In this document: positions 1 through 8,361 of the stretch, one piece after another | Position numbering within the stretch: position 1 is the stretch's first letter | Layout: every line of letters begins with the position of its first letter | From: Puniceibacterium antarcticum | GTDB lineage: Bacteria > Pseudomonadota > Alphaproteobacteria > Rhodobacterales > Rhodobacteraceae | Direction: 5' to 3' | Length of the DNA stretch: 64,000 nucleotides | Assembly (NCBI RefSeq): GCF_002760615.1 | Contig: NZ_AWWI01000120.1 | Span: 1 to 64,000, forward strand | Position numbers and translations under genes: made by a program | The notes under the pieces: generated by a model | What the model was told of the DNA's origin: nothing | The model's database searches: none | What the model saw: only the letters and a program-made list of their open reading frames with translations

Positions 1-226
1 CACCCGCCCCCCGCCGCAGCCGCTGGGCGCGCGCAACCGGCGCGCTAAGCCAGATCGCCCCGGCGGCATCGGCCACCGCCCGCGTGGCATCGGTCGAGCC
101 ACCGTCGGACAGGATCAGTTCGCGCACCAGCCCGGCCTCAAGCCCCTCCATCAGCGAAGGGATTGTTTCGGCCAGCCCGTCGCGGGCATCAAGTGTCGGA
201 AGGATAATCGAAATTGGCGCGCGCAT
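1..226 (-). CDS. Glycosyltransferase family 2, N-terminal part (runs off the left edge)
   Basis: The reverse strand encodes 75 residues from an ATG at 226 and stays open to base 1, so only the N-terminus is present. It starts with a short beta strand (SIILPTLDA) and then carries ILSDGGSTDATRAVAD, the nucleotide-sugar-binding pattern of GT-A family 2 glycosyltransferases. The DGGSTD core and the later AQRLRRGAG most resemble the TIGR04283 subgroup, whose members are often annotated as sugar transferases of unknown acceptor. It is divergent from the folate-binding gene starting 69 bases away. Family is fairly sure; substrate cannot be said. Confidence 0.8.
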   Translation of the reverse strand, partial: MRAPISIILPTLDARDGLAETIPSLMEGLEAGLVRELILSDGGSTDATRAVADAAGAIWLSAPVARAQRLRRGAG

Positions 227-294
227 GCCCTGCCCCTGTTTGCCTCGGGCCGGTCATCCTATATGATGTCCCCGGGATCAAGAGGGAGACCAGA

Positions 295-1032
295 ATGACC
301 ACCGTCGAACGCACCGTCCTGACTGTCACGGGACCAGAGGCCAGCAGTTTTCTGCAAGGTCTGGTGAGCAACGATGTCACCAAGCTCAAGGATGGGCTGG
401 TCTATGCGGCCATGCTGACGCCGCAGGGCAAATACCGCGCGGATTTCTTTCTGGTGCCCGACGGCGACGGCGTGCTGATTGATGTCGCCACACCGCTGGC
501 CGCCGATCTGCTGCGCGCGCTGAGCATGTATAAACTGCGCTCCAAGGTCGAGGTCGCCGAGACCGATCGTGTGGTCACGCGCGGCACCGGCCCTGCGCCC
601 GACGGCGCCTATGCCGACCCGCGCGATCCGCGCATGGGCTGGCGCGCCTATGACGGGCGCGCGGGCGAGGATGTCGACTGGGACGCCCTGCGCGTCGCCG
701 CCTGCATCCCCGAAAGCGGGATAGAGCTGACGGCAGACACCTTTGTGCTTGAGGCCGGGTTCGAGCGACTGAACGGCGTGGATTTCCGCAAGGGCTGTTA
801 TGTGGGCCAAGAAGTCACGGCGCGCATGAAACACAAGACCGAGCTGCGCAAGGGGCTGGCCGTGGTCGCGGTGACCGGCAGCGCGCCGGTGGGCACCGAG
901 ATCGACGCCGGTGGCAAGGCCGCTGGCGTGCTTTACACGCAGGCCGGTGGGGCCGGGATCGCCTATCTGCGGTTTGACCGTGCGACAGGCCCGATGACCG
1001 CGGGCGAAGCAACGCTGGTGCGTCAGGGATGA
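295..1032 (+). CDS. ygfZ: YgfZ/GcvT-family folate-binding protein
   Basis: A 245-residue protein of the YgfZ family, which binds tetrahydrofolate and helps assemble or repair certain Fe-S enzymes in the cytoplasm. The family signature K-G-C-Y-x-G-Q-E is seen as KGCYVGQE at residues 166-173. The ATG at 295 is chosen because it follows a purine-rich ribosome site (agagggag) and gives the usual N-terminus; the longer open frame from 214 has no such site. The stop overlaps the start of the next gene (ATGA), so the two are probably translationally coupled. Confidence 0.93.
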   Translation: MTTVERTVLTVTGPEASSFLQGLVSNDVTKLKDGLVYAAMLTPQGKYRADFFLVPDGDGVLIDVATPLAADLLRALSMYKLRSKVEVAETDRVVTRGTGPAPDGAYADPRDPRMGWRAYDGRAGEDVDWDALRVAACIPESGIELTADTFVLEAGFERLNGVDFRKGCYVGQEVTARMKHKTELRKGLAVVAVTGSAPVGTEIDAGGKAAGVLYTQAGGAGIAYLRFDRATGPMTAGEATLVRQG

Positions 1033-1829
1033 GCTTTTCAGACACACTCACCGCTGCCCTCGGGGCTGATGTCGCCACCACCACGCCGCTGCAGGGCGGG
1101 GATCTGTCGCAGATCGAGCTCGTCACCCTGACGGATGGCCGCCAGATGGTCGCCAAGCGCGGTCCTCTGGTCGAGGTTGAGGGGCGCGTGCTCGCCGCGC
1201 TGCAGCTGCTGCGCGCCCCGGTGCCTGCGGTCCTGCATCTGGAACAAGGTCTGCTCTGCCTGCAATACCTGTCCCCTGCCCCGCCCAGCCGTCAGGGCTG
1301 GCGTGATCTGGGCAAGGCGCTGGCCCAGCTGCACAGCCATGATGGCGCGGGCTATGGCTGGCAAGAGGATTACGCCCTTGGACGGGTCGAGATCCGCAAC
1401 AGCACAACCCCCGACTGGCCGACGTTCTGGGCAGAGCGGCGTTTGCTGGCGGATATCTCAGAGCTGCCGGGCGATCTCGCCGCGCGGGTTGAAACACTGG
1501 CGCGGCGCCTGCCCGACCTGCTGCCGAAGGAGCCGCGCGCGGCACCGCTGCACGGCGATCTCTGGATTGGCAATCTGCATTTCAGTGAGGATGGCGCCTA
1601 TCTGATCGACCCGGCCTGCTATCACGGCCACAGTGAGGTCGATCTTGCCATGCTGACCTTGTTTGGCCAGCCCGACGATGCCTTCTGGCGCAGCTATGGC
1701 ACGCTGGATCACGGCTTTGACGACCGCAAGCCGATTTATCAGCTGTGGCCCGCTCTGGTGCATCTGAGATTGTTTGGCGAAAGCTACAGGCCGATGGTCA
1801 GCGGCCTGCTGCACAGTTTGGCCGTCTGA
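1029..1829 (+). CDS. Fructosamine kinase / aminoglycoside phosphotransferase-fold kinase
   Basis: A 266-residue protein of the fructosamine-kinase (FN3K-like) family, small-molecule kinases with a protein-kinase-like fold. The catalytic loop is HGDLWIGN at residues 175-182, and the metal-binding Asp lies in LIDPACY (Asp194). Family members phosphorylate ketosamines or ribulosamines and so help reverse protein glycation. The ATG sits inside the stop of ygfZ (ATGA). The family call is firm; the real substrate in bacteria is often unknown. Confidence 0.9.
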   Translation: MSFSDTLTAALGADVATTTPLQGGDLSQIELVTLTDGRQMVAKRGPLVEVEGRVLAALQLLRAPVPAVLHLEQGLLCLQYLSPAPPSRQGWRDLGKALAQLHSHDGAGYGWQEDYALGRVEIRNSTTPDWPTFWAERRLLADISELPGDLAARVETLARRLPDLLPKEPRAAPLHGDLWIGNLHFSEDGAYLIDPACYHGHSEVDLAMLTLFGQPDDAFWRSYGTLDHGFDDRKPIYQLWPALVHLRLFGESYRPMVSGLLHSLAV

Positions 1830-1840
1830 GACGCACGGAC

Positions 1841-1890
1841 CTTCATCTGCCCGTAAATATCCCGGGGGTTCGGGGGCAGCGCCCCCGAGC
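1841..1890. repeat. Intergenic repeat copy A (AAATATCCCGGGG type)
   Basis: Copy A of a short element that recurs at 37579, 44279 and 58951. It begins with catctgccc, continues with taaatatcccgggg and ends with the hairpin GGGGGC-agc-GCCCCC. This copy has almost no variable middle stem. It lies between two converging genes (kinase and efp), the place where a bidirectional terminator would be useful. The hairpin is seen directly; a termination role is inferred. Confidence 0.75.
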
Positions 1891-1914
1891 TCTCGCACCA
1901 GAAGAACGTCGCGG

Positions 1915-2478
1915 TTATGCGCGCTCAGCGTATTCCATGGTTTCGGTGTTCACGATGATGTCTTCATCCTGACCCACAAAGGGCGGCACCAACACGCGCA
2001 GACCATTGTCCAGCAGCGCAGGTTTAAAGCTGTTGGCCGCTGTCTGGCCTTTGACCACCGGCTCTGTCTCGACGATGCGGCAGGTCACTTTCTGCGGCAG
2101 GGTCGCGTTCAGCGCCTCTTCGTAGTGAAATTCGACGTGGATCGTCATGCCGTCCTGCAGGAACGGGCGGCGTTCGCCGAGGATATCGGCGGGCAACTCG
2201 ACCTGATCATAGGTCTCTGTGTCCATGAAGGTCAGGATGCCGTCCGTTTCGTACAGGAACTGCATGTCCTTTTGTTCCAGACGCACGCGCTCGACCTTGT
2301 CCGCCGAACGGAAGCGTTCGTTCAGCTTAGAGCCGTTGCGCAGGTTCTTCATCTCGACCTGAGCAAAGGCGCCGCCCTTGCCGGGCTTAACGTGGTCGAC
2401 TTTCACAGCCGCCCAAAGGCCGCCGTTATGCTCCAGCACGTTGCCGGGGCGAATTTCGTTTCCGTTGATTTTGGGCAT
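1915..2478 (-). CDS. efp: Elongation factor P
   Basis: A 187-residue protein of normal EF-P length with three beta-barrel domains. EF-P enters the ribosome between the P and E sites and relieves stalling at polyproline. The tip lysine that can be modified falls in KPGKGGAF, at Lys34, the expected position. The C-terminal domain is intact ([11 protein letters not shown]). The gene is monocistronic on the reverse strand and converges with the kinase gene across repeat copy A. No modifying enzyme (EpmA or EarP) is seen nearby. Confidence 0.97.
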   Translation of the reverse strand: MPKINGNEIRPGNVLEHNGGLWAAVKVDHVKPGKGGAFAQVEMKNLRNGSKLNERFRSADKVERVRLEQKDMQFLYETDGILTFMDTETYDQVELPADILGERRPFLQDGMTIHVEFHYEEALNATLPQKVTCRIVETEPVVKGQTAANSFKPALLDNGLRVLVPPFVGQDEDIIVNTETMEYAERA

Positions 2479-2693
2479 GTGTAAAACCGCGTCAAAAGGT
2501 TGATAGAGCTTAGAGCGTCCCTATATCTGGCTATAATGCAACTGGCAAGACAACCAGATGTCGTGCTGCACCTTCAGAAGCTATGCGTAAAGATCATGGG
2601 TGTTATGCGATATCGGGGTACCCGAATCAACTCTAATAGTCCATAAGGACGTTCACGCCTGAAAACACAAGAGCAATAATCAAAGGACGAAAC

Positions 2694-3014
2694 ATGCGAG
2701 ATTTCGTTGACGGAACAGCCTATAACAGCGAACAGGGCAACCGCGCCCGCAAGCTGTTTGCGGCGGTTGTCCTCGCGGCACTGGATGATGCAATTGCCGA
2801 CGACAAGAAGTACGGCAACGGACCAGAACAGATCGCCCGCTGGGCACGGTCGCGCGACGGGCGCGAAGTGTTGTCCTGCGCCGGGATCGACCCCAATGAG
2901 CGGGTTGTGTCTGGTCTGATGGATTTTGTCGGCAAAGGTGTGCGCACCTCTGTTGCCCTGTCCCGCGAAGAAAGCGAGCGCCGTCACGCTGCCGAGCAGG
3001 CAGAAGCGGCCTGA
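2694..3014 (+). CDS. Small conserved protein (possibly DUF6280)
   Basis: A 106-residue acidic, soluble-looking protein starting MRDFVDGTAYNSEQGN. It has no signal peptide, membrane segment or cysteine cluster. From memory the sequence matches a small family, likely DUF6280, that is very strongly conserved in Rhodobacterales; this was not checked. It is preceded by aaggacgaaac, a reasonable ribosome site, and followed by a strong terminator, so it is a single-gene transcription unit. Function unknown. Confidence 0.85.
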   Translation: MRDFVDGTAYNSEQGNRARKLFAAVVLAALDDAIADDKKYGNGPEQIARWARSRDGREVLSCAGIDPNERVVSGLMDFVGKGVRTSVALSREESERRHAAEQAEAA

Positions 3015-3040
3015 GCCACCCAAACGGCACCTACATTTAA

Positions 3041-3067
3041 AGCGCACCCCCGGGTGCGCTTTTTTTG
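3041..3067 (+). terminator. Rho-independent terminator
   Basis: A perfect 9-bp stem, AGCGCACCC-cc-GGGTGCGCT, is followed directly by six T residues. It ends the transcript of the small conserved gene at 2694-3014. Confidence 0.93.
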
Positions 3068-3144
3068 TTTGCAAACATCTCTCTCAGCCCGGCTGCGGTT
3101 TGCCCCAATTTGCTGTCGGAATGTCGGGTTGATGTCGGAACGGG

Positions 3145-4002
3145 TCATTCGACCGGCTGTGCGCCTTTCAGGCCCTGCTGAATCTCGCGCCGGATCAGAT
3201 CGCGGATATCGTCAGAAAGACCGTCGCCCTGTGTGCCTTGCAGTTCCCGACGCAGAATCGCAGCAACAAGATCGCGCAGCCTGTCTTCGCTGGGAAGGTC
3301 GTCCTGCACGGGGGTATCCTGGGCCTGATCAACCTCGGGCGGTGCTGTGGCACCCTCCGGCGTTGAGACGGGTTCGATCAGTCTGGTTTCTGGGGTGTCT
3401 GGCTGGGCCAGTGTTGCGGCAGGCACGTCCGGCACTGGCGTTGCGTCAGCCTGCGCATCAGGCGCTGGCCGTTGTTCGCGAGATCCGGTTGCCGCGACAA
3501 GGGTCGCGAGTTCCGCGATTTTCTGGTCCAGCGTAAGGGTCGGGGCCGTGGACGACCGCATTGGCAGGGCAAGCCGCGCCTCTGTCGCGGCCTTGTCCGG
3601 GGCAGATCGTGCGGGCCGGTCTTGCCCAACCGGCGCCTGTTCCCGACCCCGAGAGACCATCGCCCTGGCAAGCGCGGCGGCAACCATGCCCTGCAGCGCA
3701 TCATCCAGCTTGCGCAGGTCCCCATCTTGCGTATTGCTTACGGACTCATCTGTGGCGGAGGCAGCGGGATCGTCGCAATCCACGCGGCTGGTCAGGACGA
3801 GCGGTTGCGCCGCTTCGGGCTTTTGGGTGCCGGTGCCGGGAATTACACGCTGCGCATGAGTCAGTACGAGCCTGTCAGGTGCGCTGGCACCCTGCCCCGT
3901 CTGAAGCGACGTCGTGTCAAACGGTCCGACCTCACGTGAGACAAGCTTGCGAATCGATGCAAGCAGGTCGTCTGTCTGAAGATCCGTAACGGGGTCGGAC
4001 AT
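3145..4002 (-). CDS. PopZ-like protein (DUF2497-type layout)
   Basis: A 285-residue protein with a short N-terminal helix (DDLLASIRKLVSRE, residues 11-24), a long low-complexity middle rich in Pro, Ala, Asp and Thr, and a C-terminal helical pair in the last 45 residues (LRDLVAAILRREL, then IRDLIRREIQQGL). This is the layout of the alphaproteobacterial pole organiser PopZ, whose N-terminus typically reads like EILASIRRIIS and whose C-terminal helices oligomerise. The match is by pattern only. The gene lies downstream of pcm and tolC on the same strand. It could also be an unrelated disordered protein. Confidence 0.6.
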   Translation of the reverse strand: MSDPVTDLQTDDLLASIRKLVSREVGPFDTTSLQTGQGASAPDRLVLTHAQRVIPGTGTQKPEAAQPLVLTSRVDCDDPAASATDESVSNTQDGDLRKLDDALQGMVAAALARAMVSRGREQAPVGQDRPARSAPDKAATEARLALPMRSSTAPTLTLDQKIAELATLVAATGSREQRPAPDAQADATPVPDVPAATLAQPDTPETRLIEPVSTPEGATAPPEVDQAQDTPVQDDLPSEDRLRDLVAAILRRELQGTQGDGLSDDIRDLIRREIQQGLKGAQPVE

Positions 4003-4074
4003 ATTCTCTCACCACTCTTGCCTTTGGGCGAGTCTAGCGAGAGCCGGGCGGGCGAACAACCTATGCGGAATAAA

Positions 4075-5484
4075 TTACTGTTTGCCGAGGGCACGCAGGA
4101 CACGGTCGAGTTCGCGCCCCTGCTTGCTGAGCGGTGTCGGTGCGCCCTTGACCATATTGTAGTAGGCCGCAGGATCATATTGCTGGACGTTGAGGCCCAG
4201 CTGATCGGCAGTCAGCACACCCATGGCGTAGAGAACGGAGTAGGCCGCGATATATTCGTCAACCGAGGCCGAAATCTGGCTGGCGCGAGCGTCGAGCAGT
4301 TCCTGTTCCGAGTCGAGCACATCCAGAGTGGTGCGCGCGCCCAGTGTCGCCTCTTCGCGGATGCCATCAAAGGCGATCTGTGCGGCGCGGACCTGATCCG
4401 CCGTGGCGGTCTGGCTGGCCCGGGCCACCTGAAGGCGAATATAGGCGTTGGCGATGTTCTGTTCGATGTTCAGGCTGGCAAGCTGGAGCTGAGCGCGCGA
4501 GGAATCGCGGCTGGCCATGGTCTGACGCACGAGCGAGGACAGGCGCCCCCCCTGATAGATCGGCCCCGCCACGTTCAGCGACACCGACCCGCCACGGGAA
4601 AAGTTGTCATTGTCGAAATTTTGCGTCACGCCGACCTGCCCCTGCAGGCTCAGCGAGGGTTTCATCGCGGCCTTGGCGCGCAGAATGCCGAGTTCGTTGA
4701 TAGAAACGGCATATTGCGCCGCCAGAAGATCCGGATGGATGCGCATCGCAACGGCGCGCGCCGCTTCGACGGACGGTGGCAGCGTTGGCACACTGCGCGG
4801 ATAGGTCAGCGTGCCGGGACGCTGGCCAGTGGCAACGCGGTATTCTTCCTGCGCGATGACCAGATCACCCTCTGCCGCAGAGAGCGAGGCACGGGACGAG
4901 GCCAAGCGCGCCTCTGCCAGGGCGACATCGGTGCGCGTCACTTCGCCCACGTCAAAGCGATCCTGGGCGGCGCGCTGTTCCTGAGTGATTAGACGCAGGT
5001 TGTTCTGCCGCAAGGACACTGTTTCCGTGGCGCGGCGCACTTCCATGAAGGCCTGCACGGCGCGCAAAAGGATCTGTTGTTCGACGGACAGAAGGCTTTG
5101 CCGCGTGGCGAGCACCGATTCCTTGGCCGCATCAATCGCAAGGCCGGTCTGGCCGAAATCATAGAGCGTCATTTCGGCGCTCAGCGCGATCGTCTTGGTG
5201 TTCTCGACGCTGGGCATGATCTGGAACGCGGTCTGGGAATTGCGGGCCGTGCCGAAGTCACGGGCCACATTCGCCGTCCAGCTGAGCACAGGGCGCAATC
5301 CGGAAATCGCCTGTGCCACATCTTCGTCGGCAGAGCGCAGCACGGCGCGGTTCTGTTCCAGCAGGCCGCTGGTGTTATACGCGCCAACCAAGGCATCTGC
5401 CAAGGTATCGGCCTGCGCCGCAGCTGCGATCCAGACCAAAGCAACGCCCGTGGTCAGATGTTTGAGGAGTGCCCTGGGTGTCAT
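4075..5484 (-). CDS. tolC: TolC-family outer membrane efflux protein
   Basis: A 469-residue outer membrane channel protein. Residues 1-25 form a signal peptide ending in AQA. The rest has two tandem long-helix repeats typical of outer membrane efflux proteins, with blocks such as VALAEARLASSRASL in the first half and TTLDVLDSEQELLDA in the second. TolC trimers form the exit duct for type I secretion and drug pumps. The gene starts 33 bases downstream of the pcm-like gene on the same strand; no inner membrane partner is in the window. Confidence 0.95.
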   Translation of the reverse strand: MTPRALLKHLTTGVALVWIAAAAQADTLADALVGAYNTSGLLEQNRAVLRSADEDVAQAISGLRPVLSWTANVARDFGTARNSQTAFQIMPSVENTKTIALSAEMTLYDFGQTGLAIDAAKESVLATRQSLLSVEQQILLRAVQAFMEVRRATETVSLRQNNLRLITQEQRAAQDRFDVGEVTRTDVALAEARLASSRASLSAAEGDLVIAQEEYRVATGQRPGTLTYPRSVPTLPPSVEAARAVAMRIHPDLLAAQYAVSINELGILRAKAAMKPSLSLQGQVGVTQNFDNDNFSRGGSVSLNVAGPIYQGGRLSSLVRQTMASRDSSRAQLQLASLNIEQNIANAYIRLQVARASQTATADQVRAAQIAFDGIREEATLGARTTLDVLDSEQELLDARASQISASVDEYIAAYSVLYAMGVLTADQLGLNVQQYDPAAYYNMVKGAPTPLSKQGRELDRVLRALGKQ

Positions 5485-5517
5485 GATGCTCTGCCTGTGT
5501 CTGTCCGCTTGTGCTGC

Positions 5518-6171
5518 TCAGAGCGCGAAGGCGGTTTCTTTTTCAAATCCAGCCAGCACCGGGGCGCTTGCGTTAAAGGCGAAACGCCAGGAAATCTTGC
5601 CGTCCAGCTTGTAGCCCATGCGCACGACGCCAAGCGCACCTTCCATGAACACACATGCAATGCGGCCGCCATCCTTGAGCTGATCGATCAGGGCCGCGGG
5701 GACCTGCTGAACCGCGCCTTCGATGATGATCGCATCATAGGGGCCGTGTTCCGGCGCGCCGGCGGCAAGCGGACCTTCGTGCAGGATGACATTGTCGGCC
5801 TGATGATCAGAGAGCAGGCCTTGGGCCTCTTTCAATCGGGACGCGTCGTCTTCGACGGCGACGACCGCTTCGGCGATATGGGCGATGACGGCAGAGGAAT
5901 AGCCCAGACCGGCACCGATATCGAGCACGAGGTCATTGTTGGTGACATCCAGCGCATCCAGCATCTTTGCGAAGGTGCGCGGTTCGAGAATGACGCGGCC
6001 TGCGCCGATCTCGACATTCTCGCTCATGTATGCGGCTTCGGCGCGGTCGCGCGGCACAAATGCCTCACGCGGGACCTGCAGCATCGCGTCGATGATCGGG
6101 AATTTGGTGACATCTGAGGGGCGCACCTGTGTGTCGACCATCATTCTGCGGCGGGTGGCATAGTCTGACAT
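5518..6171 (-). CDS. pcm: PCMT-family methyltransferase (protein-L-isoaspartate methyltransferase-like)
   Basis: A 217-residue class I SAM-dependent methyltransferase. The SAM-binding glycine motif is DIGAGLGYSS at residues 84-93. Overall it fits the protein-L-isoaspartate O-methyltransferase family, which repairs damaged Asp/Asn residues. However, where true PCMTs have a TISQPY-like active-site segment, this one reads VILEPRTFAKM, so the key Ser and Gln are absent. It may be a family branch with another substrate. It is the first gene of a tolC-containing block. Confidence 0.85.
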   Translation of the reverse strand: MSDYATRRRMMVDTQVRPSDVTKFPIIDAMLQVPREAFVPRDRAEAAYMSENVEIGAGRVILEPRTFAKMLDALDVTNNDLVLDIGAGLGYSSAVIAHIAEAVVAVEDDASRLKEAQGLLSDHQADNVILHEGPLAAGAPEHGPYDAIIIEGAVQQVPAALIDQLKDGGRIACVFMEGALGVVRMGYKLDGKISWRFAFNASAPVLAGFEKETAFAL

Positions 6172-6320
6172 GTACTAAACTCTTTCGTTCAGAATCCTGA
6201 GAACTGTCATGCCACAGAACCCCCGCCACGGCAACGTCCGGGCGGGAGAAATGCTTCAAACTGAAGACAAGATGTCGAGCCTGTGCAACGCCCTTGCACA
6301 AAGCTGTGCAAAGGCGCGGA

Positions 6321-7379
6321 TCAGCCGGGCTGCGTGCCGCCCATGGTGCGCCGCACCACGCTGTCATCCATCAGGGCCGCCGCGATCACCATCACCGGTA
6401 TCGACACGATTCCCCCGATTGGCCCCCAGAACCAGAGGCCGAACACCAGCGCCACAAACACCAGCAGCGCGTTGAGCGAGACATGTTTGCCCACCAGCGA
6501 AGGGGTGACGAACTGCGCCTCCATCATATTGAGGAACAGGAAGCCTGCGACCGGCGCGCCCACCATCAGCCCGTCGAAATGCACGAGCCCGCTGAGCAGC
6601 AGCCCCACTGCCATCAGTGCAGGCCCGACATAAAGCACGTAATTCAGAAGAAAGGCAGCCATGCCCCAGACCCATGGCAACGGCAGGCCGATCAGCATAA
6701 GCACCCCGGTCAGCGCCATGCCGAGGCAAATGTTGATGACAGAGATGGTCACGAAATAGCGCGAGACCAGCGTTTCAGCATTGCGGAACCGCTGCTGGAT
6801 CACGCTGGACTGCGCAACCCCACCGATGCGTTTGGCCAGGGCCGAGTAGACTTCAAGGCGGGTCAGTAGAAAGAAATAGAAGGTGCCCGCAAAGACCAGC
6901 ACCTGACCGAGGATCACCGGCGCCAGAAACAGAGCATCGGAAACCGTGGGCAATGCAGACCCGGCATCCCCGCCACCGCCACTTTCGCCAGCGCCGCCAA
7001 GAGCCTGTTTCATCTGCTCGTTCATATCGTCCAATCCGCGCACCATGCCCCTCAGGTCATAGACCAGCGACTGCATCTCGTACCGGATGGTTGGAATGGT
7101 GTCGGTGATGCGCCAGAGCAGCGGTTCCATCGCCACAATCAGCAGACCGATCGCACCCAGCGTCAGCACCATGATGATGGTGGCCGCATAGCCGGTCGGA
7201 ATCCTGAAGCGGGCAAAAAGATCCATCATCGGTGCGAGGATGATCCCCACCACGACGGCCAACGTCATCGGCGCCGCGATATCCTTTGCGACGTGCACTG
7301 CGAAGAGCGAAACGATCAGCGCGATCAGCAGGGTCGCTGTGCGTTGTGGGTCCGAAGAGGACATGAGCCTGTTTGACAT
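6321..7379 (-). CDS. AI-2E family transporter (polytopic membrane protein)
   Basis: A 352-residue integral membrane protein of the AI-2E (PerM/TqsA-like) family. Hydrophobic segments are grouped near the N-terminus, then a soluble glycine-rich insert (GGAGESGGGGDAGSAL), then a C-terminal cluster including the family-typical GLPLPWVWGMAAFLLNY. Members export signals or act in ion homeostasis; the name does not prove AI-2 transport. A start at residue 6 (MSSSDPQ) is also possible. It lies 9 bases after the gene at 7389. Confidence 0.9.
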   Translation of the reverse strand: MSNRLMSSSDPQRTATLLIALIVSLFAVHVAKDIAAPMTLAVVVGIILAPMMDLFARFRIPTGYAATIIMVLTLGAIGLLIVAMEPLLWRITDTIPTIRYEMQSLVYDLRGMVRGLDDMNEQMKQALGGAGESGGGGDAGSALPTVSDALFLAPVILGQVLVFAGTFYFFLLTRLEVYSALAKRIGGVAQSSVIQQRFRNAETLVSRYFVTISVINICLGMALTGVLMLIGLPLPWVWGMAAFLLNYVLYVGPALMAVGLLLSGLVHFDGLMVGAPVAGFLFLNMMEAQFVTPSLVGKHVSLNALLVFVALVFGLWFWGPIGGIVSIPVMVIAAALMDDSVVRRTMGGTQPG

Positions 7380-7388
7380 GATCCGCGT

Positions 7389-7736
7389 TCAGCGCCGTCT
7401 TGACCGGGAGGAGCGCCGACCAGCATCCATGCCCATCAGGAAACCCTCGAACATCTGCAGCAGCGGGTCGGGCGCGCCTGCCACAGGCGGCGGGCGGCGA
7501 TAGACACGGCGCTTTTGCAGACTGGCGATGGCGAAAAAGATCAGCCCGCCCGCGACGTAGACGCAGCCGATCACCTGCGCGGCCAGCAGCGAATCACCCA
7601 CTCGTTCCAGCGTCAGCCAGGCCGCAATGGTCAGGAAGGCCACGCCGACGAGCAGCAGAAGCGCCCCGGCAAGCGAAAAGGCGACTGCGCGCGACGTGCG
7701 TCGCGCGTAGTCTCTGAGGGAAGTGCCAAGGAGCAT
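7389..7736 (-). CDS. Phage-holin-superfamily (DUF1469-like) small membrane protein
   Basis: A 115-residue protein with two transmembrane segments (about residues 18-41 and 54-72) and a basic Arg-rich C-terminus. Length and layout fit the Actinobacterial/alphaproteobacterial holin superfamily often called DUF1469. Despite the name it is a housekeeping envelope gene here: it sits between a DUF883 gene and an AI-2E transporter, a common grouping for membrane stress proteins. Confidence 0.75.
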   Translation of the reverse strand: MLLGTSLRDYARRTSRAVAFSLAGALLLLVGVAFLTIAAWLTLERVGDSLLAAQVIGCVYVAGGLIFFAIASLQKRRVYRRPPPVAGAPDPLLQMFEGFLMGMDAGRRSSRSRRR

Positions 7737-7739
7737 GCT

Positions 7740-8066
7740 TTATTTCCGGCCGCTCAGAAAGCCTGCCAGAAAGCCGATGCCGACGGCGATGCCGATGGCG
7801 GTGCCGGGCTGACGACGGATGGCCTCCAGCGCCTGATCCTGTGCGTCGGCTGCGCGCAGCTGTGCTTCGCTCAGCGCCTCGGAGCTGCGATCACGCAGAT
7901 GTTCCGCCCGCACTTTTGCGGAAGCGATGGTTTCATCCTTGCGGCGTGCGCCGATGTCGCCAAGCAGGTCGGTGATCCCTGCGAGATCCTTTTTCAGGGT
8001 CGCGATCTGATCGGAAAGCTCTTTGTAGTCGCTTGATGTGCCGTTGGTCATTGTTGTCTGTGCCAT
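7740..8066 (-). CDS. DUF883 (ElaB/YqjD-like) membrane-anchored protein
   Basis: A 108-residue protein with a helical, charged body and a glycine-rich C-terminal membrane segment (GTAIGIAVGIGFLAGFLSG), the ElaB/YqjD/DUF883 layout. Such proteins are tail-anchored in the inner membrane and some bind ribosomes in stationary phase. The ATG at 8066 is preferred to the one at 8084 because ggag lies 8 bases upstream of it. It is the first of three envelope genes on this strand, with 3 bases before the next one. Confidence 0.85.
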   Translation of the reverse strand: MAQTTMTNGTSSDYKELSDQIATLKKDLAGITDLLGDIGARRKDETIASAKVRAEHLRDRSSEALSEAQLRAADAQDQALEAIRRQPGTAIGIAVGIGFLAGFLSGRK

Positions 8067-8213
8067 GTGTAAGTTCTCCAGCATGTGGTCTGACAGAAGA
8101 ACGCGGCCCGGGTTGCTTTGTTCCGGCCTGTCGAGCGTTTGACGCAGAGAATGTGCAGATGCACCAAACCTGCTTGACGCCAGAGATGAGAAAATCTAAT
8201 CAGGCGTTGCTCT

Positions 8214-8287
8214 GGCGGGTTGGCGGAGAGGTTACGCAGCGGATTGCAAATCCGTGTAGACCGGTTCGATTCCGGTACCCGCCTCCA
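8214..8287 (+). tRNA. tRNA-Cys (anticodon GCA)
   Basis: A complete 74-nt cloverleaf: acceptor GGCGGGT pairs with ACCCGCC, the anticodon loop is TTGCAAA (anticodon GCA), the T loop contains GGTTCGATTCC, and CCA is encoded. Its 3' half is the integration site of the element that follows and is repeated at 18529. The tRNA stays intact after insertion because the element carries a copy of the 3' end. Confidence 0.97.
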
Positions 8288-8290
8288 AGC
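8241..8290 (+). repeat. attL, left 50-bp attachment repeat
   Basis: This 50-bp stretch from the tRNA-Cys anticodon arm through CCA and AAGC is identical to 18529-18578. The bases on each side differ between the two copies, which fixes the length of the repeat. Confidence 0.95.
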
Positions 8291-8335
8291 ATTTTCAATA
8301 GCTTGCATGTTTGACTCCTGTGCGCGCATTGCACC

Positions 8336-8355
8336 GTTTACAGGTGCGTTTACAG
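8336..8355 (+). promoter_or_regulatory. Candidate integrase arm-type sites, left arm
   Basis: Two direct copies of GTTTACAG lie at 8336-8343 and 8348-8355, 12 bases apart. A third identical copy lies at 18438-18445 and a near copy (GTTTACAC) at 18491-18498, both inside the right end. Repeats of this kind on both sides of a core are typical arm sites of tyrosine integrases. Function is inferred. Confidence 0.55.
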
Positions 8356-8361
8356 TTTTGT

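Noticed and set aside
5077-6117. 346-residue forward open frame
   Set aside because: It overlaps tolC and pcm on the other strand, which have clear family motifs.
7389-7736. Phage holin evidence of a second prophage
   Set aside because: The DUF1469 holin-superfamily name is historical; neighbours are DUF883 and AI-2E housekeeping envelope genes.
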